A stretch of 32,604 nucleotides of DNA from NCBI RefSeq assembly GCF_005405005.1, contig NZ_BJDH01000013.1, positions 1 to 32,604 on the forward strand. The letters run 5' to 3'. The stretch comes from Lactiplantibacillus daoliensis (GTDB taxonomy: Bacteria > Bacillota > Bacilli > Lactobacillales > Lactobacillaceae). The position numbers and the translations under genes were made by a program. The notes below the pieces were generated by a model that was not told the DNA's origin, did no database searches, and saw only the letters and a program-made list of their open reading frames with translations. Within the stretch, counting starts at the first letter, position 1, and each line of letters starts with the position of its first letter. Shown here one piece after another: positions 16,993 through 24,935 of the stretch.

Positions 16993-18084
16993 TCACTTTC
17001 CACTAATTTGCTTACTGATTTCCGATAGTTCATCCCGTGGAGCATTTATGTTCGAAGTTACAATTTCTGCATGCATTTCACCAGTGTATAGCGTAATTAA
17101 AGAAGTACAACCATTATTATCTGAAAAATACGTCAATCTCCCTCCACTTTTAGTAAAGCTCATATTTTTAATGAGTGTTTTTAATTGGTTATTATCTAAA
17201 TAATTACTATTGAATATCCCTAGAATAATTTTTAGAGTATCAGCATTGGAACAATAGAGATTGTTCACGCCAATGATGTACTCAATGGTTGCAGGATAAT
17301 GCCTGTCAAAATCAATGTTTTGATTTTTTTTGGGATATTTAAAATTATTCGTATAATTCTGTAAGAAAGGTGCTCCATCCATCAAGCCAATATCCAACAC
17401 ACCAAACTTCTTCAGCACCTCATTTTGAACATACTCATTGTAGTCAGTATTTGTAGCCTTACTTATTATTTGTGCAAGCAAAAACACATCAATAGTACTA
17501 AACGTACCATGTCCGTGATTAATAACCAGACCACCCTTCTGAATTGAATGTAGTACACTCTCAACTGATACATTATAAGGAATCGGTTTTAGCGAAGAGT
17601 AACTTACTCTACTTTCTAAAAGATCCCCCACAGTATACTTCTTTCCTCCAGACAAGTTTCTAAAATATACTGCCAGCGTTGTTGCATATTTCAACTTACC
17701 GCTATTCATCAAATGTAATAATATTGCTTTATTCAAAACACTTTGAATACCAACATGATATGCAGAATCACTAGTTATATCGGTGTCTGAATCTTTTTGA
17801 CCATAATTAACTTGTAATTGCATTTTGCCGTTTTCAATACTAGATATCGTTCCAGAAAAAGGATGCAACTTAACATATTTATCCAAGTGTGCCAATACTT
17901 GCTTATCCCTGCCACCAGTTAAATTAGCATTCCTCACATTTTTTTTATTCATCCTGCTTTCTAAGTTGGGCTGTATATTGTTAGAATCGACGCTATATTT
18001 TTTATCATGTAAGTCAATCATCACTATTATAAATATGGGAATCAGCGCAAGCAGCAGAACCGAGCGGATAACTTTCCACTTCAT
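16993..18084 (-). CDS. Serine-hydrolase-like (beta-lactamase fold) extracellular protein, catalytic motifs lost
   Basis: 363 residues from ATG 18084, behind a strong GGAGGTGA; ATG 18150 in frame has no such support. One N-terminal membrane anchor (residues 7-24) leads to a presumed extracellular domain. The layout is that of the PF00144 beta-lactamase/PBP-like family: FSGTISSIENGKMQLQVNYG, GKLKYATTLAVYF, YTVGDLLESR and DYNEYVQNEVLKKFGVLDIG. The active-site motifs are eroded. The SxxK position reads S115-V-L-N118 with Lys one place late. The YxN motif reads FST at 195-197. No HxG or KTG triad is visible near the end. The start overlaps the wzy stop as ATGA. Serine-hydrolase homologues occur in lactobacillus EPS loci. 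A binding or scaffolding role is inferred. Confidence 0.7.
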   Translation of the reverse strand: MKWKVIRSVLLLALIPIFIIVMIDLHDKKYSVDSNNIQPNLESRMNKKNVRNANLTGGRDKQVLAHLDKYVKLHPFSGTISSIENGKMQLQVNYGQKDSDTDITSDSAYHVGIQSVLNKAILLHLMNSGKLKYATTLAVYFRNLSGGKKYTVGDLLESRVSYSSLKPIPYNVSVESVLHSIQKGGLVINHGHGTFSTIDVFLLAQIISKATNTDYNEYVQNEVLKKFGVLDIGLMDGAPFLQNYTNNFKYPKKNQNIDFDRHYPATIEYIIGVNNLYCSNADTLKIILGIFNSNYLDNNQLKTLIKNMSFTKSGGRLTYFSDNNGCTSLITLYTGEMHAEIVTSNINAPRDELSEISKQISGK

Positions 18085-19262
18085 GCTCTCACCTCCAACT
18101 TCAGTTCGAAATCTTTTTTCATCAAAGAGGTAGGAAGAATATTTCCCCACACAACATATAAGAATGGGTTAAAAGCCAAATCAATGATGTGATGATCCAA
18201 TATTCCACTCAATGCAATTATGCTAAGTATGAATGTTACGACCAACATTCCTCTTTCCATGCTTCTAAAAGAGACATACGTATAAGCTAGTATAAATATT
18301 AACATCGGCAATAAACCATACATTAATAATAACTGCATATAACTTGAATCTAGAAAAAAATAAATATAGCCAGATATGGTTCCAGTAATTCCGCCCCATC
18401 CATGCTGCACTATATTTTGACCGAATAATTTTATGCCATATGCATCAAAACCTACGTGCCCGAGAGAAAGCCGTTCACTCAGCAACACATCAAGCTTTCT
18501 AAACCATGACTGATCAGCATTATATGTGAAGGATAGTGTGATAATGAAAACACTAAAAAAAATGTACGCCATTGGTAGTGCACGATTAAATATGCTTAAT
18601 ACAACCCTTCTATTGAAAAGTCGCTTTGAAATAATCAACATTCCAACACTTAAAATGACAATTAATCCTGAATCTAATCTTGCTCCACAAAAATACCCAA
18701 TTAAAACAGCTAATGCTAAGCCCATTATAAAATCACTATAACCATATCTATCTCGCCGTAGATATACCTTCGCAACTAAAAGATAAAATATATGTGCTCC
18801 AAAATCAGTTGGATAATTACTTCCAAATGAATATCTTGGAACCGAACCTCGATAATAGATATTGTTGGGTATGATTCCGATAATTGAAAGAATTGCTAAT
18901 CCAATAACTATAAATGAACTCGCGTAAAAAAATGTCATAATAATTTTGTCCAACGTGATATCTTTTGAACCAATAATGAACACAAGGCCAAACAAAAGTA
19001 AATTACTTCCAGATTCAAACGCACTGACGCAAATAACTGAAATGACTGGGATCAATATCAACAACTGATTTACAGTATATTTTGTTAAAATTACTATTTT
19101 GAATAAAACTAGTAGTAAGCACATATACTTGAGTACCGCATAAATACCATTGGGAATACTAGCAGCAATTGCGGAAGTCATCAGGCTAGATACAATGATA
19201 AACACACTTAGGGCAACAAGAAATAGACTTGCTCCAGTTACTTTTTGTTTCAAAATCTGCAC
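18081..19262 (-). CDS. wzy: Wzy-type polysaccharide polymerase
   Basis: A polytopic membrane protein of about 393 residues with roughly ten or more hydrophobic segments and a large periplasm-side-type loop (about residues 245-310) containing RKLDVLLSERLSLG and YGIKLFGQNI. That loop arrangement is common in Gram-positive EPS polymerases, whose sequences are otherwise poorly conserved. Its place between the Wzz/Wze-like genes and the glycosyltransferases fits a polymerase that joins flipped repeat units outside the membrane. GTG 19262 is chosen because GAGGAG lies seven bases upstream; that site overlaps the stop of the preceding gene. A TTG at 19277 in frame would bury the site. The glycosidic linkage made cannot be predicted. 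Confidence 0.85.
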   Translation of the reverse strand: MQILKQKVTGASLFLVALSVFIIVSSLMTSAIAASIPNGIYAVLKYMCLLLVLFKIVILTKYTVNQLLILIPVISVICVSAFESGSNLLLFGLVFIIGSKDITLDKIIMTFFYASSFIVIGLAILSIIGIIPNNIYYRGSVPRYSFGSNYPTDFGAHIFYLLVAKVYLRRDRYGYSDFIMGLALAVLIGYFCGARLDSGLIVILSVGMLIISKRLFNRRVVLSIFNRALPMAYIFFSVFIITLSFTYNADQSWFRKLDVLLSERLSLGHVGFDAYGIKLFGQNIVQHGWGGITGTISGYIYFFLDSSYMQLLLMYGLLPMLIFILAYTYVSFRSMERGMLVVTFILSIIALSGILDHHIIDLAFNPFLYVVWGNILPTSLMKKDFELKLEVRA

Positions 19263-19273
19263 TTTTTTTCTCC

Positions 19274-19870
19274 TCAACTAACGAATACTGTACCGATAAC
19301 GTCAGATGTTGCGTCTCCAACTATCTTTGCAATGCTATTGACTTTTGGCCTGCTCGACTTCGCGTCCGTGACCAAAATAAAAGATTCAAACAGATTTGCA
19401 GCAATTTTCAATGATACCTCGTCAATGTTTGTTGGCATGTTTACTAGTATAAATTCATATGAATGCTTCAAGGTATTAAACAAATCAATAGTATTGCGAT
19501 TATTAATCGTATCCAAAAAATTACTACCATTTGTTCCATACGGCACAAATGATAAACACGTATTTTCCACTTTCCGCACCAATTTTTTACGCGGATAAAC
19601 ATTTCGAAGATTGTTTGACACACCGATAGGCGCCTCAGCTTCCAATTCGAATGTCGTTAGAAAAGCTGCATCATTCTCATCTAAATTTACCAAAACAGTT
19701 TCTCTACTATTTCGACTCAGAAAAAAACCAATATTAGCAATTACCGTACGCCTATATTTTGGCATGTCAACGGAATAGAACGCAATCGTCGAATACTTAT
19801 TCTTACCAACTTCAGCAAGAACTTTTTCCCCTAACATATTAAATTCTGTAGACAACTTTTTATCAGACAT
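19274..19870 (-). CDS. CpsD/Wze-like BY-kinase homologue lacking Walker motifs
   Basis: 198 residues with the layout of bacterial tyrosine autokinases that partner Wzz-type proteins in Gram-positive EPS assembly. The expected Walker A strand and loop at residues 29-47 read IAFYSVDMPKYRRTVIANI, so the GKS/T triplet is absent. The Walker A' position reads VLVNLDEND (59-67) instead of LLIDADLR. The Walker B-like strand reads FILVNMPT (140-147) with Asn for Asp. There is no tyrosine-rich C-terminal tail. The frame is clean and the start well placed (ATG 19870 behind GGGAG), so it looks like a maintained pseudokinase rather than decay. It lies directly downstream of the Wzz gene. No phosphatase (Wzb) gene is seen in the window. 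Confidence 0.75.
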   Translation of the reverse strand: MSDKKLSTEFNMLGEKVLAEVGKNKYSTIAFYSVDMPKYRRTVIANIGFFLSRNSRETVLVNLDENDAAFLTTFELEAEAPIGVSNNLRNVYPRKKLVRKVENTCLSFVPYGTNGSNFLDTINNRNTIDLFNTLKHSYEFILVNMPTNIDEVSLKIAANLFESFILVTDAKSSRPKVNSIAKIVGDATSDVIGTVFVS

Positions 19871-19892
19871 ATGTTCTACTCCCTCTCCTAAT

Positions 19893-20522
19893 CTACTTGT
19901 TCATTTTTGACAAATGAATAACTCCCAAATTGTTTAATCCTAAAACATTCTCTGTGTAATCAGAATCCCTCAACGTCCGAGCAAATATTTCTTTTATTAA
20001 AGATAATACCGTCCCTAGAATAAAACCCGCGATTAAACTAATAACCAATCTTTTTTTTAACCCAGACTTAGTTGCATCATTAGGAATACTTGCCTTAGAG
20101 TAAATTGAAACCAAATTTCCAGAAAAATATTTTCCTAAATTATTAACAAACAGATTTGCGGCAATATTCGCACTTGCTGCCGCCACTTTGGGACTGGTAC
20201 TTGTGCAGCTAATGGAAAAAATTGGTGACGTTGGCGTATAGATCACATTGAATTGCACTGGTACGTTTGCATTATCAGCACTAATATCAGATCTTTTTAA
20301 CTCAGAACTAGTTGCTTCACGAAATTTTTCACTTGTAATAAGCTCTTTATACGTACTAATCATGCTGGTATTATTATTGGCAATCAATTGTGCACTCGCA
20401 GTATACTTCGGTGTCGTAAAAAAAAGGGAACGCGTAAACACAATGACGACCACCACTAACATCGAGCCACAAATTAAAACCAAGTGTTTATAAAACATTT
20501 TTAAGATTTGGACAACGTTCAT
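19893..20522 (-). CDS. Wzz/CpsC-like chain-length determinant
   Basis: A 209-residue membrane protein of the Wzz (polysaccharide co-polymerase) type that controls chain length together with Wzy and normally activates a CpsD kinase. A membrane helix at about 13-35 and a second at about 158-176 enclose an extracellular domain starting TTPKYTASAQLIANN. A proline-containing segment, KASIPNDATKSGLKKR, precedes the second helix as in other Wzz proteins. The cytoplasmic tail (RTLRDSDYTENVLG) is the usual kinase-contact region. ATG 20522 follows AGGGAG. It lies between glf and the kinase-like gene in one operon. Confidence 0.88.
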   Translation of the reverse strand: MNVVQILKMFYKHLVLICGSMLVVVVIVFTRSLFFTTPKYTASAQLIANNNTSMISTYKELITSEKFREATSSELKRSDISADNANVPVQFNVIYTPTSPIFSISCTSTSPKVAAASANIAANLFVNNLGKYFSGNLVSIYSKASIPNDATKSGLKKRLVISLIAGFILGTVLSLIKEIFARTLRDSDYTENVLGLNNLGVIHLSKMNK

Positions 20523-20542
20523 AAAAATACTCCCTAACTTAA

Positions 20543-21679
20543 CTATCCCTTACCAACATTAGATGCAAACTCGGACTGAACTAGCGTCAACGCTGCATGA
20601 ATAACTTGATGCATATCATAATATCGGTATTGACCTAATCGACCGCCAAACATCACGTTATCTTCCATTTTTGCTAATTTTGCATACTTCTTATATAACG
20701 AATTATTGTGACTATTGTTTACTGGATAATAAGGTTCATCACCACGTTTCCAGTCAGCCGGATACTCACGCGTAATGATAGTCTTACCCTCATCACCCTT
20801 ACCGAATTCAAAATGCTTATGCTCAATAATACGGGTATATGGTGTCTCCGCATCAGTATAGTTAATTACGGCATTACCTTGGTAATTATCAATATCCAAT
20901 TCTTCACTCTCGAAACGTAATGACCGGTATTCCAACTCACCCAGCTGATAGTTGAAATATTGATCAATCATTCCAGTAAAGATAACTCGAGGATAGTTAG
21001 CCAAATACTCATCTTTGTTCGCAAAAAAGTCAACACCAGTCTGCACATCAATTTCAGGATGATCTAACATCTTTTCAACAATCTGCGTATATCCGCCGAT
21101 TGGGATTCCTTGATATGTATCATTAAAATAATTATTGTCGTAAGTATAGCGTACTGGTAACCGACGAATAATAAATGCTGGTAAATCCGTTGCCTTTTGA
21201 CCCCATTGTTTTTCTGTATAACCTTTAATTAATTTTTCATAAATATCGGTTCCAATTAATGAAATAGCTTGTTCTTCTAGATTTTTCGGCTGTCCACTTA
21301 AATGCACAGAGTCTTTTTGAGCTTGAATCTTGGCCTGTGCTTCAGCGGGCGTACGAACACCCCACAGTTCGCTAAATGTGTTCATATTAAATGGTAAGTT
21401 ATACATACTTCCCTTATAATTCGCAACTGGGCTATTGGTATAACGGTTAAATTCAGCAAACTGGTTCACATAATCCCAAATTTGTTTGTCAGACGTATGA
21501 AAGATATGTGCACCGTACTGATGAACCTGAATACCGTCAATTTTCTTAGTATAAATGTTACCAGCAATATGATCTCGCTTTTCGATAACCTTTACACGTT
21601 TTCCCTTCAACGCTGCTTCATGGGCAAATACCGATCCAAATAAACCAGCACCGACTACTAGATAATCATATTTACTCAA
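20543..21679 (-). CDS. glf: UDP-galactopyranose mutase
   Basis: A flavoenzyme of 378 residues that interconverts UDP-galactopyranose and UDP-galactofuranose in the cytoplasm, giving the donor for galactofuranose-containing glycans. The FAD-binding GAGLFGS is at residues 9-15, followed by VIEKRDHIAGNIYT and HQYGAHIFHTSD. The GLF signature continues with NLPFNMNTF, KLIKGYTEKQWG and YQGIPIGGYTQIVEKML, and the C-terminal GRLGQYRYYDMHQVI supplies the substrate/FAD-binding tail. The start is TTG 21679, fixed by GGAGGAG 7-8 bases upstream; no ATG gives the full FAD motif. It is the first gene of the - strand EPS operon, 20 bases ahead of the Wzz gene. Two GlfT2-like genes downstream fit its product. 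Confidence 0.97.
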   Translation of the reverse strand: MSKYDYLVVGAGLFGSVFAHEAALKGKRVKVIEKRDHIAGNIYTKKIDGIQVHQYGAHIFHTSDKQIWDYVNQFAEFNRYTNSPVANYKGSMYNLPFNMNTFSELWGVRTPAEAQAKIQAQKDSVHLSGQPKNLEEQAISLIGTDIYEKLIKGYTEKQWGQKATDLPAFIIRRLPVRYTYDNNYFNDTYQGIPIGGYTQIVEKMLDHPEIDVQTGVDFFANKDEYLANYPRVIFTGMIDQYFNYQLGELEYRSLRFESEELDIDNYQGNAVINYTDAETPYTRIIEHKHFEFGKGDEGKTIITREYPADWKRGDEPYYPVNNSHNNSLYKKYAKLAKMEDNVMFGGRLGQYRYYDMHQVIHAALTLVQSEFASNVGKG

Positions 21680-21716
21680 TTTAATTCTCCTCCAAATTAT
21701 AAAGTTCCATTATGAC

Positions 21717-21725
21717 ATTATATCA
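21717..21725 (-). promoter_or_regulatory. Extended -10 promoter for the EPS operon
   Basis: On the - strand TGATATAAT (TGN plus TATAAT) lies about 40 bases ahead of the glf TTG start. No good -35 is seen, which an extended -10 can compensate for. Confidence 0.55.
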
Positions 21726-21797
21726 AAAAAAGCTTAAGAATGAAGAGGCAACCCTCTCATTTTACCTACCGAAACAATATATTAACAAACTAATGCC

Positions 21798-21831
21798 AAA
21801 AAAAGACAGCCAGCAACTTGCCGGTTGTCTT
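21798..21831 (-). terminator. Rho-independent terminator of the glpF-like gene
   Basis: On the - strand AAGACAACCGGC pairs with GCTGGCTGTCTT (21803-21831, minor mismatch), followed by seven Ts. It lies 11 bases after the stop at 21842 and separates the channel gene from the EPS promoter. Confidence 0.85.
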
Positions 21832-21841
21832 ATATTTTGAG

Positions 21842-22555
21842 TTAAATTCCAAAAAATCCGCGCATAAACAACGCTGCACAAGCTGCACCAACAAACGGTG
21901 CAATCCCCGGAACAATAATTCCGTATTGCCAATCACTGTCAGCTTTGTTTTTAATCGGTAAAATTGCATGTGCAATCCGTGGACCCATGTCACGAGCTAA
22001 GTTCATGGCGAAACCAGTAGGGCCACCGAGACCCATCCCAATTGCCCAAACAAGCAACCCTACACCAATTGGCACGATACCAGGCGTCTTCACTTCAGAA
22101 ATCGCTAAAATACCTGAAATAAACAGGAACGTATCGAAAAATTCAACGAAAAAGTTCCGTGGCAAATTCCGAACAGCAGGTGCCGTAGAGAACAAATTAC
22201 GAATAGTAATTGGTGAAATCTCACCTTCAGAAGCCTTGAAATGATCAGCGTACATGATCCAAACGATCACAGCACCAACCACCCCACCTAAAACTTCAGC
22301 AATTGAATATGGAATGAAAGCACTCCAAGGTAGATTGCCTAAAAGACACTGCGCTAAAACCATGGCTGGGTTAATACAAACATTACCAAAAATAAATAGC
22401 GAAATCGTAATCCCAAAACCCCAAGTTGTAATCGCAAAAATGTGTCCAGAACCACGATACTTGGTTCCTTTCAATACTTCACTACAATGAACCCCAACAC
22501 CAAAAATAATCATCAAGGCGGTTCCCATGAACTCTGCCAGAAGCTGATGAATCAC
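21842..22555 (-). CDS. MIP-family channel, GlpF / LarD type
   Basis: A 237-residue aquaglyceroporin-like protein with six membrane segments. The first half-helix motif is CINPAMVLA, the normal NPA. The second is GFAMNLARDMGPR, with NLA in place of NPA. The LNRNF-type segment AVRNLPRNFFVEFFDT lies between the halves. The sequence follows the lactobacillus group that includes GlpF paralogues and LarD, reported to conduct glycerol, water or lactic acid. Substrate choice is not decided by sequence. The start is GTG 22555, fixed by GGAGGAG. It has its own terminator, and a TATAAT box at 22647-22652 upstream, so it is probably monocistronic and unrelated to EPS synthesis. Confidence 0.92.
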   Translation of the reverse strand: MIHQLLAEFMGTALMIIFGVGVHCSEVLKGTKYRGSGHIFAITTWGFGITISLFIFGNVCINPAMVLAQCLLGNLPWSAFIPYSIAEVLGGVVGAVIVWIMYADHFKASEGEISPITIRNLFSTAPAVRNLPRNFFVEFFDTFLFISGILAISEVKTPGIVPIGVGLLVWAIGMGLGGPTGFAMNLARDMGPRIAHAILPIKNKADSDWQYGIIVPGIAPFVGAACAALFMRGFFGI

Positions 22556-22646
22556 TATATTCTCCTCCTGTGGCGTCTGTGTCGCCGTTTTATTTGACTA
22601 GTCATAACTTTTCTGAAAGCAAACAGTCTTTTTTCACACAAAGACC

Positions 22647-22652
22647 ATTATA
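22647..22652 (-). promoter_or_regulatory. -10 box of the glpF-like gene
   Basis: On the - strand TATAAT stands about 92 bases ahead of the GTG start. The matching -35 region (TGTTAA, 17 bases upstream) is weak. Confidence 0.4.
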
Positions 22653-22707
22653 CACAAAAAATTAACTGTTTAACATGTAAAGTTAATACACATCCGTTCC
22701 AATGAAC

Positions 22708-24267
22708 TTATTTTTCACGGTCTGTCCTAAAATGGCCATAAACCCACTCGCCCCATTTTTGCCCACTCACCGCAGCCAAGATTAAAATAATCGGCAAAAA
22801 TTGAATCATATAACGGCTGCGTCCGCCTTCAAAAATCAATAGAAATAACATGCCCCCCACAATAGAGTACTTCAAAAACTGAATTTTCCAACTTTTTAAT
22901 CCTACACCCAGTAATAGGCAAAAAAGCGCCATACTCCATGCTATCTGAACTGCAAATCTGTACTCGTATGAAGTTGTGAGGGCAACACCATTTTGTGTGT
23001 ATAACTTTCGTGGAAGTACACTAACCATGCCCTTATCATTCATTTTATTTACCACCAAAAAGGTTCCGTCTTGCCCCCAACCAAACGATGCATCAGATGT
23101 ATTTGCCACCTGCTTATTCACTAAAAATTTAAAATAGTTGGCTGGTCCAAAGGCACTCAAACGGGTCTTAATTAGTTGTGTGTTTACAGCACGTCGTTTC
23201 TTGGGCGATTTGATCCGCTCATCTAGTTGAACGTCAGATAATGTATATCCACCAGTGCCAGTCATACCCATTGCAATAAAATGAGTCACCGGATGTGACA
23301 GACTTGGATCAACTACAACCATTCTTTGGTTATTGGTATAAACATGAAAAGCTGTGCAGATTCCAGCAACTACTATTAATCCAAAAATTAACGATAGTCC
23401 TACAGTTAACCAGTCTTGTATCTTTCTTCTTTCACCTAGAAAATATAAGCTATAAATAATAAAATACGCCACGAAAACAATCAACAAGGATGGTTTCAGA
23501 TAATAAGATACTGCAAAGCTAAGACCAAGTAATCCGGCATATAAGTATCGCTTCCACAACCTGTGTGAATAATAATAATTGGTAATTAGCCAAAGGTTTA
23601 AAGCAGTCAACATAAAAGCCCATGTATCTGTATATGTGAGTGCGACCCATGGTGTAACTAAAAACATGTACCAGATGCTGACTGTAACCAATAATATGTA
23701 TTGTCTACCAAACCAGCGATCTGCAATATTGGCAATCATCACCATTCCAAAGTCAATAACAATTATATTGATATAATTGAACACCAAAATTAGAACCTCA
23801 AGCGTTGGCTTGCCTAATAGCAGCCAAAGGAAATGTTCCATATACAGCAACATCAACGTATTGGGGTAGTTTGAAAAATACTGCTTAGGCTGGTACCCTC
23901 CTCCAATAGCGCCGTTTAAAATAATGTTTGGATCCCAATAACTAGTGCCGGAAAGAGAATATACCACAACAATTTGCCAAATAATAGTTATACTTCCGAA
24001 TACAACAAGTACTCACAAACTATATCTGTCAAACCAAAACGATGCAGCACGCCAGCATCTTTTTAAATATTTTTGCGCGTGTGGAATACAAATTATAAAC
24101 AAAAATAAAACAAAAATAAGCACAAATGGCCAAAGGAACGCTGGTCTCAACCCGTTAAAAGTAAACATTATTAAGCCTATTGAACCTAATAAACTTATGA
24201 AAATCAAAGGCAAGTAAAATAGATTCACAAAAATATTGCTTCCCTGTTGGATCTTCTTCGCATTCAA
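22708..24267 (-). pseudogene. GT-C-like membrane glycosyltransferase paralogue, nonsense codon
   Basis: This is the third member of a paralogous set with 26146-27689 and 27742-29295. The coding frame runs from TTG 24267 (behind GGAGGAG) to 22708, about 519 residues, but has an in-frame TGA at 24013-24015. The intact paralogue has Trp there (RILIWVILVV against RYSL-stop-VLVV), so TGG to TGA is the likely change. Downstream the protein continues normally: YWDPNII in the first outer loop, PWVALTYTDTWAF, SYYLKPSLL, HPVTHFIAMGMTGTGGY and FEGGRSRYMIQFLP. Around ten membrane segments and an acidic first loop resemble GT-C enzymes that use polyprenyl-phosphate sugars. Restart at ATG 23967 would lack the first helices and part of the active-site loop. 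Confidence 0.8.
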
Positions 24268-24935
24268 ATTTACTCCTCCAATTTCAGTTGGTTAAATATT
24301 CAGTAGCTCACCATCATTTTCTTCATCTCAAATATATCACACTATGATCATTTAAAAGATCAATTTTATGATATCCTGACAACAGATTCAATACTCTCTA
24401 GCAACAATATTACAACAACTTAACGATACCAGCACCGATACACGAGAATTAAATTCAAAACAAAATACAGATATTCACAATACAATAATATACAATAGAC
24501 TCAACAAATATATATTTTGAAATCAACTTTTCAATTATCAAAATAGTATACACCTGAAAGCCCCCCACAGAATAGCAAACTAAGCTCCTCCCAATAAGCA
24601 CGTAAAGTTGTTGGTTCTGACAATTGCCACCTCAAAAAATCTAAACTAATACCCAATTCCAAGTTTCTTCTTGTGTCAATCAGAATACTAAGAGTCACTC
24701 TCAGGTATTTATATCAAAATATACCCGCATGTAGTAAAGCAGCATTGTGTAAAAGACAATTAACCCACAACTTTTCAATAATTTGACCAATAACAAACCA
24801 AGTAATCAAAGTCAGAATTGCTTTATTACATACTTATCAGAAAATTCTCCCGATTGATATACATTTTCAAAAACAAGTCACAAGAATTTGTTTCAATAAA
24901 CGTTAATTGAAACAACAATCTGACACACTCTCACC
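24268..24935. other. Intergenic AT-rich stretch, no gene recognised
   Basis: 668 bases between the acyltransferase and the nonsense-mutated GT-C gene. I see no convincing reading frame or RNA gene. The only structure noted is the inverted repeat at 24888-24915. The promoter of the downstream - strand gene is expected here but is not obvious. Confidence 0.6.
24888..24915. repeat. Perfect 10-bp inverted repeat after the acyltransferase
   Basis: TTGTTTCAAT (24888-24897) and ATTGAAACAA (24906-24915) enclose an 8-base loop, about 20 bases beyond the acyltransferase stop. It may act as a transcript end structure, but there is no strong T-run on the - strand. Confidence 0.5.

Noticed and set aside
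21960-22010. NLA in place of the second NPA box of the MIP channel as a novelty
   Set aside because: As I recall, NLARD at this position is ordinary in lactobacillus GlpF/LarD-type proteins.
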